From NCBI RefSeq assembly GCF_026262505.1, contig NC_067207.1, positions 11,996,082 to 12,060,081 on the forward strand: a stretch of 64,000 bases of DNA. The letters run 5' to 3'. The stretch comes from Trichomonas vaginalis G3 (Eukaryota > Parabasalia > Trichomonadida > Trichomonadidae). The notes beneath the pieces are model-generated. The model saw nothing but the letters and a program-made list of their open reading frames with translations, was not told the DNA's origin and ran no database searches. Positions 9,447 through 19,582 of this stretch are shown here, piece by piece. Positions within the stretch are counted from its first letter, which is position 1. The number at the start of each line of letters is the position of its first letter. The position numbers and the translations under genes were made by a program.

Positions 9447-9837
9447 ATATGGATTAACAGCTCTTCACGTTGCAGCTATGAATAATTATAAAGAAACAGC
9501 TGAATTTCTTATTTCGCATGGTGCAATTATCCATGAAAAAGATGAATTTGGAAAAACTGCTCTTCATGATGCAGCGGAGAAAAATTATAAAGAAATAGTC
9601 GAGCTTCTTATTTCGCATGGTGCAAATATCCATGAAAAAGATAAATGTGGAAATACTGCTCTCCAATGTGCAGTATGGCATAATAGTAAAGAAACAGCCG
9701 ATGTTCTTATTTCGCATGGTGCAAATATCAATGAAAAAGATAATTATGGAAAGACTGCTCTTTATTATGCAACAGTGAAAAATTATAAAGAAATACTCGA
9801 ACTTCTTATTTCGCATGGCGCAGTTTATTTTAAATGA
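9440..9837 (+). pseudogene. Frame-shifted 3' continuation of the 8082 ankyrin gene
   Basis: In the neighbouring frame, beginning SEYGLTALHVAAM, there are four further ankyrin repeats in register with those upstream, ending in GAVYFK and TGA. No independent start codon or promoter is seen, so this is the detached C-terminal part of the same gene rather than a second gene. With both parts the array has eight repeats. Confidence 0.8.
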
Positions 9838-10563
9838 ATGAAATTCAAATAATATGACATTCTGTTTTTTTTTCTCAACTTTTGCTCAATCTAATGGAGA
9901 TATACAAGTAAGTAATATGAATACATCATATCATATATGATTCACTCATATGAGTTGTCCTACTTCAAAATAATCTCAAGGATATTGAAATAACTTGAAT
10001 TTCGATTTGGATCGAATAAATTTATTGTTAGAAATAAATATATGTTGTCTATAATTATTTATCTGAATCCATGATATCGAGTGACTGCTTAGAAATGAGT
10101 TTATCAATTGTTTCATTATCACTCTTTCAAATTCCTCGGTAAATTCAGAAATTTTGACATATGAAATTTTCGAAACCGAATTCTCTAGTATTACATAAAT
10201 AAGCCAATCTATATTTTTTGTATTCAAAAAAATTAGGCAAAATATAACATTGGAAACTTCTGTGTATTTAAATCTTTATCTTTATCTTGAGATTTTTTCA
10301 ATTGTTAAACTTCGAAAATATGATCTCCTCTAAAACATATGTATATCAAATAATATTTGTTAGTCCGGTAAGTGTGAGGTTTGAAATCTTATTGAATTTT
10401 TCAATAGAAGTGATTATTGAATAGAATATCGTTTTATGAAAAATCGAACATGTAAAAATGCACGGGGAATAAAAATCACATTCAAATATACTTTTAAATT
10501 TTTTCAAAAATTGGTTTCTGTATTTCTACCGGGGCTCAAGAAAAAAAGTGCTATCCAATTCAT
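9838..10563. other. AT-rich spacer
   Basis: No convincing gene. A minus-strand frame of 83 codons (9976-10227) opens with TTG and lacks an early ATG; it could be a gene relic, but I recognise nothing in it. Confidence 0.45.
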
Positions 10564-12051
10564 ATGTTTGCCTTCTTTTTTGTTATTTCGATATCTGTGA
10601 CATTAAAAACTGATTTCATAACTCACCAACCAGATTTCCAGTACAACCCACAGCTAGATGTTGAGATCGCAAAAAGAATTAATTCACAAGTTTCTTATGA
10701 AGCCACAACTGAATCTGACAAGCCACGATATCAACGAAATTACTTCAGATGCGTTGTTAAAACTCTCAATTCCGAGTTTTCCAAGTGTTACGCTTTCGGT
10801 GTCGGATTGACAATGGGATCTGGAGGAGCTCTTTATCTTTCAGTTAGTAATCTAGACTCAAAAGACACTACATTTAAGGAAAACCTTGCAAATAATGGCG
10901 GAGCTCTCTCCATTATTGGCGGAGATGTTCTTATTTCATCATCTACGTTTGATAGTAACACCGCTTACGAAAATAGTGGATCTATATTCATTTCTGCAAG
11001 TAAATATGGACTTTTGACAGAAATTGATCAAGATGTATTAAAACCTCAAAATACACCACAGAAACCAAACGTTTATATAGGAGAATCCACAACATTTACA
11101 TCAAACTCTGCCAGGAACAGTGGTGGAGCCATCTATGTACGTTCCGCTACAGCATTAATTGCAAATAAAGTTACATTAGACCAAAACTCAGCCCAGCTTG
11201 CTGGATCTGCCCTTTATCTTGATACAACACCAGCTAATGTCATTTCCAGTACGATTACCTCGAACAAAATTGAATATTCTCCAATCAATACTGGATCAAA
11301 TACTATTTTTGGCCAGAGAATGTTCAAATTAACCAACCAAGCCAATGGTGGTGCCATTTGTGTCTTCACACCATCAGAGGAAACTGGAATTTACACTGAA
11401 AGTAACACATTCAGTAAAAATTCAGTGACAGGACAGTACAGTTATCTTATGAAAGTACCTGCAGACATGAGTTTTGCTGGTGGTGGTCCAATCCAATGGA
11501 TTTCCAATGGAGAATGCCAATTGTCGTATTCACCAGATTATCCAAATCTCATTGTCTCTCTGAATTCCAAAGATTGTGGTTCAGACAATCCCTATATATT
11601 CATTGAGAGTAATGGACTTGGTATTCCAGAAGAGAAGGCTCAGAACTTCGAAGTAGTTGACTACAACATTCAAACAAGTTATACTCCATACAACGAGAGA
11701 GAAAACACTCCTTCGCCAAATCCAGAAGAAACTAATGTTCCTGTGGAAGAAGTTCCAGGTGTTTTGGATGGAAAGATGAATGGTTTCAAGACTATTTCAG
11801 TAACTCCTCCAACACCAAGCCGATCTCCTGTTAAATTTGAGATAATAACACATTCAGGAAAGAATTACAGACAAAGTACAATTACAACAAAAATAGAAAC
11901 AATTACATTGTCAAAGACAATGATTAGTAGTTTAACAACTACATTGACTGAGAAAGAAAGAGTTACATATTATGCACAGACATATGTACAAGTTGAAACA
12001 GATATTGAAACAATTACTATTGTTGATGTTGAACAACCAAATTTTCATTGA
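10564..12051 (+). CDS. Pmp-like (chlamydial polymorphic membrane protein type) surface protein, ectodomain
   Basis: ATG 10564 opens a 495-residue frame with a hydrophobic leader (MFAFFFVISISVTL). The repeated GGA(L/I) and FxxN motifs (GGALYL, FKENLANNGGALSI, FDSNTA, FTSNSARNSGGAIYV, NGGAICV) are the hallmark of chlamydial Pmp repeats and of the trichomonad Pmp-like family, and predict a right-handed beta-helix exposed at the surface. A Thr-rich stalk follows from about residue 385. The frame ends at 12051; the expected membrane anchor lies in the next frame downstream, so a single-base shift within a short T run (12042-12045) separates ectodomain and anchor. Known family role: candidate adhesion or surface proteins; the specific ligand is unknown. 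Confidence 0.85.
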   Translation: MFAFFFVISISVTLKTDFITHQPDFQYNPQLDVEIAKRINSQVSYEATTESDKPRYQRNYFRCVVKTLNSEFSKCYAFGVGLTMGSGGALYLSVSNLDSKDTTFKENLANNGGALSIIGGDVLISSSTFDSNTAYENSGSIFISASKYGLLTEIDQDVLKPQNTPQKPNVYIGESTTFTSNSARNSGGAIYVRSATALIANKVTLDQNSAQLAGSALYLDTTPANVISSTITSNKIEYSPINTGSNTIFGQRMFKLTNQANGGAICVFTPSEETGIYTESNTFSKNSVTGQYSYLMKVPADMSFAGGGPIQWISNGECQLSYSPDYPNLIVSLNSKDCGSDNPYIFIESNGLGIPEEKAQNFEVVDYNIQTSYTPYNERENTPSPNPEETNVPVEEVPGVLDGKMNGFKTISVTPPTPSRSPVKFEIITHSGKNYRQSTITTKIETITLSKTMISSLTTTLTEKERVTYYAQTYVQVETDIETITIVDVEQPNFH

Positions 12052-12433
12052 AGAAACAAATCAAACACCTTCTAAAAAGAATATGTTGCCTGTGTATATA
12101 GGTATTGCTGTTGGTGCATTCCTTTTGATTTTGTTGATCATCATTTTCGTTATTCTCTTCATGAAGAGAGGAAGTGATGTAACAAGTGATTCTGCTTCAT
12201 CACAGGTATTCATGCAGGCAGAAACACCTCAGATCAACCAGGCAATGACAACTACAAGTGTAACAACTGATAATCCACTGTTCACAACAACTGTGGATGA
12301 AGATGATCCATTCAAGATGGAGTTCGAATCGTCTTCCACTGTTGAAGAAGTTGCTGTTGAACCTGAAAGTAAGATTATGGATTCTGAGACATCAGATTCC
12401 AGCCCAGGATATATTGATACTTCGGCTTTATAA
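12046..12433 (+). pseudogene. Out-of-frame anchor and cytosolic tail of the Pmp-like gene
   Basis: In the shifted frame, IEETNQTPSKKN leads into a strong transmembrane segment (VYIGIAVGAFLLILLIIIFV at about 12090-12150), a basic stop-transfer MKRG and an acidic Ser/Thr-rich tail with NPLF and DDPF motifs, ending at TAA 12433. This matches the C-terminal layout of trichomonad Pmp-like and BspA-like surface proteins, so it belongs to the gene starting at 10564. NPLF-like motifs could serve endocytic sorting; that is inference. Confidence 0.8.
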
Positions 12434-12881
12434 TGCTGTATTTATCTTTATTTTTATTTTAACTCATTTATGTTTTTTAATCTAAATGATAATTAATTTA
12501 TAACTAATTTTTCAAGATTTCTTTTCCATAATTTATAATTGAAACTTATGGAGTGTTTTTTCTTATATATATATATAAGTCTGGACATAATAGAAAAAAA
12601 CATTTCATTGCGGTAGAGTAGAATTAATTCCAAAATTTCTAGATTGTACACAACTAGTTTTCATATGAACAGGCATACACATCTATCAAAATATTAATTG
12701 TGATAAACTAGAAGAAATTCAATGATTACATGAATCTTATAAAATGTAGCAATAAGAAACTCAACTGATTTTAATTTATCTCTTCTGCTAGATGAATAGC
12801 TGCTTCCCAAGTTGCATTAAAAAATTCATGTCATTTGTTGGCAAAATTGTCATTTGACAGTCAATTTTTATTTGGGAAAAA
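12434..12881. other. Spacer with an ankyrin relic and a promoter-side duplicated block
   Basis: Most of it is AT-rich with a TA repeat near 12566-12579. On the minus strand at 12748-12820 the reading EAAIHLAEE, followed in another frame by KSVEFLIA, is a decayed ankyrin repeat. At 12841-12869 lies a block (GTCATTTGACAGTCAATTTT) found again upstream of the second paralogue at about 13393-13421, probably a duplicated promoter. Confidence 0.5.
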
Positions 12882-13331
12882 ATGTTTTTGTTCCTCCTTT
12901 GTCAGGTCAACAGTTTTGAGATTCCCCCAGAATATAATAAATTGGAATTTGCTAAGAATAAAAAAGATTATGATGTTACAGACTTATCATCTCTTGTTGA
13001 TACAGTCGCCAACGAATTTCATCTTGAAAGAGATAGAGTTGAATTCTTTTTCGGACGCTGCAAATGGGCATCTTCCTCCAAACAGCTCTTCAGCAGGATG
13101 GATATGACTCAGACTGATATCAATACAAAATTTACATATCTTGGAGGAACTGTGATCAGAGTTATAAAAGTTGGTAGTATATACGTTGTTAGAGTTCGCC
13201 AGATAACTGCAACCACAAAATATTTTAGCCGACCTTGGGTTCATCTCACAGGAACCCAAATTACTAATATTTTTAACTGGATGTATAGCAGTATTTCAAA
13301 TGTTATTGATTATTATAAAAAATACACTTGA
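12882..13331 (+). CDS. Small secreted protein, uncharacterised trichomonad family (copy 1)
   Basis: This 149-residue protein starts with a signal-peptide-like leader (MFLFLLCQVNSF). The mature part has no motif I recognise. Its core VDTVANEFHLERDRVEFFF, FSRPWVHLTGTQ and the C-terminal DYYKKYT recur in the neighbouring copy, so the family is under constraint in this genome. The two copies and their upstream blocks form a tandem duplication. Secretion is inferred from the leader only. The stop is TGA followed by AT-rich sequence. Confidence 0.65.
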   Translation: MFLFLLCQVNSFEIPPEYNKLEFAKNKKDYDVTDLSSLVDTVANEFHLERDRVEFFFGRCKWASSSKQLFSRMDMTQTDINTKFTYLGGTVIRVIKVGSIYVVRVRQITATTKYFSRPWVHLTGTQITNIFNWMYSSISNVIDYYKKYT

Positions 13332-13425
13332 AATTCTTTTTTAATAATAATTGTTCACGCCTGTGACCTAATTTTGATGATTGACATCTGACGGCAAAAA
13401 TGTCATTTGACAGTCAATTTTTTAA

Positions 13426-14956
13426 ATGTTTTTATTTTTTCTTTCCCTGAACAGCTGTTATGAGAAAAAACCTATAGCTGAATCAAATGATTTATTTTCA
13501 TGCCCAGATCCCTTGTCTACTATAAAAGACGAAATTGCCGGGAAAGATAAGGATTATATTGTTCAAGACTTGTCTTCTATTGTTGATACAGTTGCAAACG
13601 AATTCCATCTCGAAAGAGATAGGGTTGAATTATTTTTCAGACGCTGCAAACATTCATTTCTCTCCAAGCAACTTTTCAACAGGGTTGATATGACTCAGCC
13701 TGATATTAAGGGTGCACACGAGAGGATCATGTAAACTTCAGAATTTAGAACCTTATTTTTAGGCATTATCTTGGCTACCTATTTAGGCTCGAAAAGCAAA
13801 AAATATCAAAAAATACAACTTGAGTCCATTATGACCCTTTCATGGAGGTAGTTTTTCTCCGCTAGTATTTTCCCTTTGAATCTCTTTACAATTCGAAATC
13901 AAATTCAAAACTCAGTAGAAGAAAGGAAGAATCGACTTACTACGGTTGTAATACGAATAAATACATATATTTAATTATTTTTATTTACATAATAATTGTT
14001 TGAAGCTCATATTCCATCAAATTTTTAAATAAAAACATTAAAATGTTGAAAATGTTCATATATTTTAATAGGGTTTTGGCACTTTATTGAGGAATTACTA
14101 CATACATAGTCGAACTGAACTTGATATTTTGAAATTTAAATTATTTATCAAAATTAAAATTTAACTTGAAATTTATAATTATTTAGTCATATTTTGCATA
14201 ATTCTAAGTAGATTTTGTAAAAAATCAAGAAAGAAAAATTTTAACGTGCTTTATTTTTTCTTTTTTATAATAATACATATTATTATATAATTAACATATT
14301 CATAATGTTTCACCCTTTCAAAAATATAATCCTCCTCCTCTCAATAAACGTACATACGGGTGGCCTCTTTTTCAAAAAATTAAAATTTGAAATTTTGGGC
14401 TCAAATATTAGAGATTTTTTCAACCTTCAACGATATATGTTGTCTATATCAGACCTCCTTTCTTTTTGATACTTAACATTGTTCCTAAATCTTAGCCGTT
14501 AAGGCTGTTCTGAAAATATTTTTTTTCGAAAAAATTCGAAAAAAATTCTTAAAATTCAAAAATCCCTTAATTCCTGAGGATTTTGGAAAAAAGTTTTTAC
14601 ATGAACATGTGTATATTATATGAAGTATATTGATAAGGTAAAAATCAAATTTTATTGCATATTCATCGAGAAAATAAACTAACGAATCGCTCAAAATTGA
14701 GAGGGTAATCCTCCTCCTCTCAAATAAACGTACATACGGGTGCACCCTTAACACAAAAGCAACATATTATGGGGCAACTGTTATTAAGGTTATCAAAGTG
14801 AATACTAGTTACGTCGTATTTATTCACCAAGCCGCTATAACCGGAAAGTTTTTCAGTCGACCTTGGTGCCATCCCACAGGAACTGATGTTAGTAATATTT
14901 ATAACCATTTGCATGGCCAAATTTCAAAGGCTATTGACTATTATAAAGGACTTTAA
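13426..14956 (+). pseudogene. Second copy of the small secreted protein, split by a TTAA transposon
   Basis: ATG 13426 (MFLFFLSLNSCYEKK) opens a paralogue of the 12882 gene. Its reading matches copy 1 up to the codons for DI at 13701-13706. A 1,038-bp element then intervenes, and the homologous reading resumes at 14749 with NTKATYYGATVIKVIKV and runs to TAA at 14956 (DYYKGL). The sequence on both sides of the element joins in frame around a duplicated TTAA. As it stands the first part would end at 13734 within the element, giving a 102-residue truncated protein that has lost the conserved C-terminal half. Confidence 0.85.
13710..14747. mobile_element. Non-autonomous TTAA DNA transposon (1,038 bp) inside a gene
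   Basis: The element has terminal inverted repeats GGGTGCAC/GTGCACCC and is flanked by TTAA at 13706-13709 and 14748-14751, as for piggyBac and Kolobok superfamily insertions. No transposase frame is present, so it is non-autonomous. A 40-bp stretch at the right end (about 14706-14745) is repeated inside at about 14329-14368, suggesting a composite or rearranged structure. A 141-bp element with related ends is at 32023-32163. Confidence 0.8.
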
Positions 14957-14985
14957 GTTAAATTAAATGGTTATTTTTTTTTTTT

Positions 14986-15061
14986 TAATGTTTAGATCAC
15001 TTGAAATAAGAAGTTCAGCTACTTCTTCACAATGATAATATACTGCATTATACAGAAAAGG
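14986..15061 (-). pseudogene. Ankyrin-repeat relic
   Basis: Reading the minus strand gives LYNAVYYHCEEVAELLISSD, a plain ankyrin repeat without start or surrounding gene. A weaker piece (NAYDVVGFPALQHVAEK) lies at about 15180-15240. Both look like remains of a DUF3447-type ankyrin gene. The rest of the spacer to 15522 holds nothing I can name. Confidence 0.55.
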
Positions 15062-15522
15062 ATATATAAAAGTGAAACATTTCTTCTTATTTTGATACTA
15101 TAAGTACATCCGATATGAAAAGAGGTCTCTCAATCACCCATTTAGTATTGGCATATAAAGCAAATATTTTACTTTCAATTTATAATGTCATAATCACTAC
15201 ATTTATTTTTCCGCTACATGTTGAAGGGCAGGAAATCCAACAACATCATATGCATTTGTCGAAGAGACTTTCGAAATTAGAAGTTTAACTGGCTATAAGC
15301 TGATATTAAAGTCGACTAATTCAAGGCTACTTTCACATCAGAATAATTTTCGGTGATATTTGAATTTAAAAATGCTCTTATATTCGATTGTTCTAAGTTA
15401 AACTTATTAACATCATAGTAATCTAAATAAAGAAAGGTAATACAACGCAATACACCAATTTCCATTACAAACAATAAAACAATTCTTTATACATAACAAA
15501 TAAAAAAAAATAATTAAAATAA

Positions 15523-17694
15523 TTATTCTGGTAAGTACTCTAATGATAAATCGGCTAATATCTTAGATAATATGTGAATTCCGTCAATATATGATAGCAT
15601 TTCTGAATCATCAGACAAAAATGAGTCTTCATAGAACAAATTATCTTCTCTTCCAGCCATAACAGCTGCAAAACACCAGTATCCTAATAATCCTTTCTTA
15701 AATCCTTGCATTACTAAACTATTCAACATGGAATCTGGGTCTTTCAACAGAATAGTGCATGATTCGACGCATTCACGCATTTTAGTAATGTTTTCGTGGC
15801 TGTACAATGACACACTGATGGCAAAAATGTACCAAACAGATTTCATCGATTGTAGAGGGCAGGGAACAGGATGTGAGTAGCATTTCTGGAAGTTATTAAT
15901 TGTTTCGCTAACAATGTCAGCGACTGTTGACTGTATCTTAGCTTTGTCTTGTTGAATTAAAAGATTCTGGATATTCTTGATCTGTAATTCAACTTTGACT
16001 GAAGGAGATAAGAAGTCATGCTTCCATTCATGCGAAAGAAGACTGTTGTAGTCAAGTGGTCCAACGAATTTCATAGTATGAAGAGGTAAAATTGCAGCGT
16101 AAAGCAATTCTAAGAACTCTGTTGAGTAAATCGGAGACGTATGGTCATAATAAGAATATCTCCACTCACTGTCGTTCATTACTCTGTTGATAAAGTCAGT
16201 AATTCTTTTTGATATGATAATCCTTGCAACAAAGATGACCAAACGCTTATAAACATCATCATTGTTGTTTGGAATAAATTTTGTGATATTCTCTGGAAAC
16301 TTTTCTTTAATTTGTTGAACAATATTTTTTTCATTTGCTCCTTTAAGCAAAACGTAGGCAATACCAGAGCAGATTTGACTGAAAACAGGATTTTTAACAC
16401 TGCAGTCATCAAGGAGTTGAAGAACTAAGCTTCCTACGTCTTTTGAAAATTGATATCCATTAATTTTTCTGGAATTTGACGTAGATTTAAATCCTATAGC
16501 TGTATAGAAATCTATAAGATCCTGAGATGCAATGTTCGGATGTAAAAATTGATCTACATAGTCAATTTTTGTAATTTCTGGAAATTCTTTTTCATTTAGC
16601 TGCAAATTATCAAGTTTAATGTTGAAATGGTCATAACGCTTGAGTTTGGCTAGTTCTTCATCAAATGATAGAGTTTTTTTGTAAAAATGTCCTTGATTTT
16701 TTCGATTTTTTTGAGATTTCTTTTTAAAAATCTGAGAAAAGTAAATTTTCCTCTTGATTTGTGTATCGAACATCAACAATTCAAGCTTAGAGCTGGCTTT
16801 TTCTGGTACAGAAACGGGTTTAAATTGAATTTTTGAATTTGACAAATTTTTCGATAAATTTGGTTCTTCCATTGAAGTAATCATGTTTACCTCACTGCAA
16901 ACAAGCTCATTTGAACGATGTTCCGGAAATTCTGAGGCAATAAATACTGGAATATTAATTTTTTTCAGATTTTGTGCGTATTGGCGAGAAGTCATTAAGT
17001 AAATCGTTAATGTTATTAGCCCAAAGCACCATTTCGAATCGCAAACTATTGCTTTTTCAGACCAATTAGGCTGTAAAAAAGAAAATGCGTTCATTCGGTC
17101 TTCTATTGAGATTGTCTTAAATGGAGATATGAAAATAAAGCTTGTGTTAGTAGATACGTTAAATGTTTGTAAGATTTTGTTGTTTGATGTTACTAAAGTG
17201 ACCTTATTATTCATAAATGATAATTCTAAGTTTAATTTTGGTGTTGGCTGTGATGGATCGTATAATATAACTGGACATGATACAGGAGGGAAAATCATAT
17301 CTGTTTTATTTGCTACTTTTCTGATAAATCTGATTTTATTTGCCCAACTTTGAGCATCTGATGAATGTTTAAAGAACAATGAAACACTATATGAAACATT
17401 GAGAAACGCTGGTATGAATTCGAGAGCATTAGACTGATGATTAAATTTCAGCATAAAATATAAAGTAAATAATGTAAAATCTTGTACTTTTGTTCCTTTT
17501 TCCTTTGAGTCTGCACTTTTTATAATAATATAAGGCCCAAATAGCTCGGCATAACAAGAAAATTCTATAACATGCCGCGCAGGAAGAGCATCCATATTCT
17601 GCACTCGAATAGTACACATTTCTGTCTCTATAATATTCCCAAAAGATCCAAATGTTTGCTGGAAAGCGTCTTTAAAAGAAGGTAATTTTGACAT
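15523..17694 (-). CDS. Uncharacterised 723-aa protein, possible N-terminal PH-like domain
   Basis: ATG 17694 (MSKLPSFKDAFQQTFGSFG) opens a long intact frame. Residues 25-130 alternate short beta-strands and end in a helix with a Trp (FFKHSSDAQSWANKIRFIRK), which resembles the last helix of a PH domain; that assignment is weak. A lysine-rich linker (KKKSQKNRKNQ) lies near residue 320-335, and the C-terminal 350 residues are predicted helical, with a cluster such as YSTEFLELLYAAILPLHTMKF. No catalytic motif is visible. If the PH reading is right, it would act at membranes. It is divergent from the ankyrin gene at 17827, sharing a 132-bp spacer. Confidence 0.75.
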   Translation of the reverse strand: MSKLPSFKDAFQQTFGSFGNIIETEMCTIRVQNMDALPARHVIEFSCYAELFGPYIIIKSADSKEKGTKVQDFTLFTLYFMLKFNHQSNALEFIPAFLNVSYSVSLFFKHSSDAQSWANKIRFIRKVANKTDMIFPPVSCPVILYDPSQPTPKLNLELSFMNNKVTLVTSNNKILQTFNVSTNTSFIFISPFKTISIEDRMNAFSFLQPNWSEKAIVCDSKWCFGLITLTIYLMTSRQYAQNLKKINIPVFIASEFPEHRSNELVCSEVNMITSMEEPNLSKNLSNSKIQFKPVSVPEKASSKLELLMFDTQIKRKIYFSQIFKKKSQKNRKNQGHFYKKTLSFDEELAKLKRYDHFNIKLDNLQLNEKEFPEITKIDYVDQFLHPNIASQDLIDFYTAIGFKSTSNSRKINGYQFSKDVGSLVLQLLDDCSVKNPVFSQICSGIAYVLLKGANEKNIVQQIKEKFPENITKFIPNNNDDVYKRLVIFVARIIISKRITDFINRVMNDSEWRYSYYDHTSPIYSTEFLELLYAAILPLHTMKFVGPLDYNSLLSHEWKHDFLSPSVKVELQIKNIQNLLIQQDKAKIQSTVADIVSETINNFQKCYSHPVPCPLQSMKSVWYIFAISVSLYSHENITKMRECVESCTILLKDPDSMLNSLVMQGFKKGLLGYWCFAAVMAGREDNLFYEDSFLSDDSEMLSYIDGIHILSKILADLSLEYLPE

Positions 17695-17826
17695 TTTGAA
17701 TTCGATTTTAATTCATTATCGTTTAAATATTTTTATAATTCTATCTTTTATTGTTAGCTAGACATCTCCCTTTTTTTTCTTGGATAAAAAATTCAAAATC
17801 TTCAAAACTTGATTTTTTGATTTTTC

Positions 17827-19203
17827 ATGTCAGAGAATTCGAGTAATTCTGCTTCACTTGCTATCAAAATTCAGATTGAAGACTTGATTTTTCAGGTATC
17901 CCAAGATAACGCTGCTGAAACAACCGAAAATATCAAAAAAATATTAGCAAATACCAACAAAGACTATGTGCAATTGATAATAGAGAAATGTGCACAGATG
18001 TTTCCTTCAAAGTTCATACTATACAATCAACTTTTTAACGAAATTTTCAATCAATCATTAATTCCAGCAACAAAAACTGTTGATCCAACACAGTTAATAT
18101 CCGCTATTTTATCAGATGATATTGCAGTCTTTAAATCTACTTTTGAACCAATTGACAAAACAGATCATGAAAAAATTCTTCAAATTGATTTTGAATATGA
18201 GAAGCAGCACTTCAACGTCATGAATCTCGCTGCTAAACTCGGTGCTTTCAATATATTTAAGACTTTTATAGAAAATAAATATACATTCGATAAAAATACT
18301 TTTATTTATGCAATTGAAAGCGGAAACAAGAAACTTATAGATTATCTAATAGGTTTAGGTTGTAACGTTACTGATAATATTGAGATATTCATCAAATTCC
18401 ATCAAAACAATTACATTTTTGAAGAATTAGAAAAAATCAAAACAAAAATATCAATTGAATTGATTGCTTATGGCAACAATACACCAGCTTTATACAAATT
18501 ATCACAAATGAATATGATTGATTACTCAATTTTCAATGAAAATATTTCCCAATTTTTATCCAGAGTTGGATCATTAGATATTCTTAAAAACTATTCAGAA
18601 AAGCAATATTCTATAGCTGATATTACTTCTGCAGCTCAATTTGGAAATATAGACGCAGTAAAATATTTAATTAATTCATTCAATGATAAAAAGCTTGTTT
18701 TCACTGCAATTGCTTCAGGACAGATAGAAGTTTTCAAATTCCTTCACGAAAAAGGTCTTGCAAATGAAAAAAAGTTCAAGAACCAGTCATTTTGTATTTG
18801 TGCCGCAAAAAACAAACAAAATGAGATGTTGTCTTTCTTACTTGATAATGGTTTTAATGCGAAATCACAGGATAGTAAAGGAAATAATTGTTTCTTGATA
18901 AGTGTAGCAAATTGTCATAAAGAAAGCGTTGATGTTTGCATTAATCATGGATTGAGCCTTGAATCGAAGAATTCTGACGGAGAAACACCAATAATAGTTG
19001 CTGTGAAAGCTGGTGATAAGGATTTAGTTGAATATTTACTTGAAAAAGGATGTAATAAAAATTTAACTACAAAAAGTGGGAAATCTGCATTAGATTTTAC
19101 CAATGATGAAAGTATCATTTCTATTCTTAGGAGAGGAGAGATCATTAGAGAGATATTTGAACCTCCAAGAATAACAAGAGTCAAGAAAAATTTGTATAAA
19201 TAA
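17827..19203 (+). CDS. Ankyrin-repeat protein (458 aa)
   Basis: ATG 17827 (MSENSSNSASLAIKIQIED). The first 90 residues are helical and resemble the N-terminal module of trichomonad ankyrin proteins. Degenerate ankyrin repeats fill the rest (NVMNLAAKLGAFNIFKTFIE, ITSAAQFGNIDAVKYLI), with clear ones at residues 340-435 (DSKGNNCFLISVANCHKESV and SDGETPIIVAVKAGDKDLVEY). It is much more diverged than the 1137/8082 pair and is intact, with AAA TAA AT at the end providing a TAAA poly(A) signal. A binding scaffold role is the family norm. Confidence 0.85.
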   Translation: MSENSSNSASLAIKIQIEDLIFQVSQDNAAETTENIKKILANTNKDYVQLIIEKCAQMFPSKFILYNQLFNEIFNQSLIPATKTVDPTQLISAILSDDIAVFKSTFEPIDKTDHEKILQIDFEYEKQHFNVMNLAAKLGAFNIFKTFIENKYTFDKNTFIYAIESGNKKLIDYLIGLGCNVTDNIEIFIKFHQNNYIFEELEKIKTKISIELIAYGNNTPALYKLSQMNMIDYSIFNENISQFLSRVGSLDILKNYSEKQYSIADITSAAQFGNIDAVKYLINSFNDKKLVFTAIASGQIEVFKFLHEKGLANEKKFKNQSFCICAAKNKQNEMLSFLLDNGFNAKSQDSKGNNCFLISVANCHKESVDVCINHGLSLESKNSDGETPIIVAVKAGDKDLVEYLLEKGCNKNLTTKSGKSALDFTNDESIISILRRGEIIREIFEPPRITRVKKNLYK

Positions 19204-19582
19204 ATTTTGTTGTTGTTGTTGTTTTTAAATAAAACCATGTAAATTTGGCTTAGGTTTTCTATTGAATTTTTAGTATTTTATAATATAATATGTAGCAGTG
19301 ATTTGATAACAATGATATTTATCATATCCAAAGTCATTTTTGGCATTATATCGCTTTATGATGGCATGAAACACCATCCCAAAGCCAAAGAATTCAAAAT
19401 AACATGATTTTAAATTTTGAATCGAAATCTAGAGCTTTTCACATATAATAACATGCTTTTAAATTTGGGAGTTCAGATATTGTGGGTCTTCGATCCACAA
19501 TGTCTTTACCTAAACCGTAAATAACCCATGAATGAAAAAAATTGAGCATTTGATTTTAAAATTGTATTACTGATAGACATAT
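19204..19582. other. Spacer between convergent genes
   Basis: The 379 bp lie between the 3' ends of the ankyrin and p23 genes. A GTT/TTG trinucleotide run follows the ankyrin stop. I see no further feature. Confidence 0.6.
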
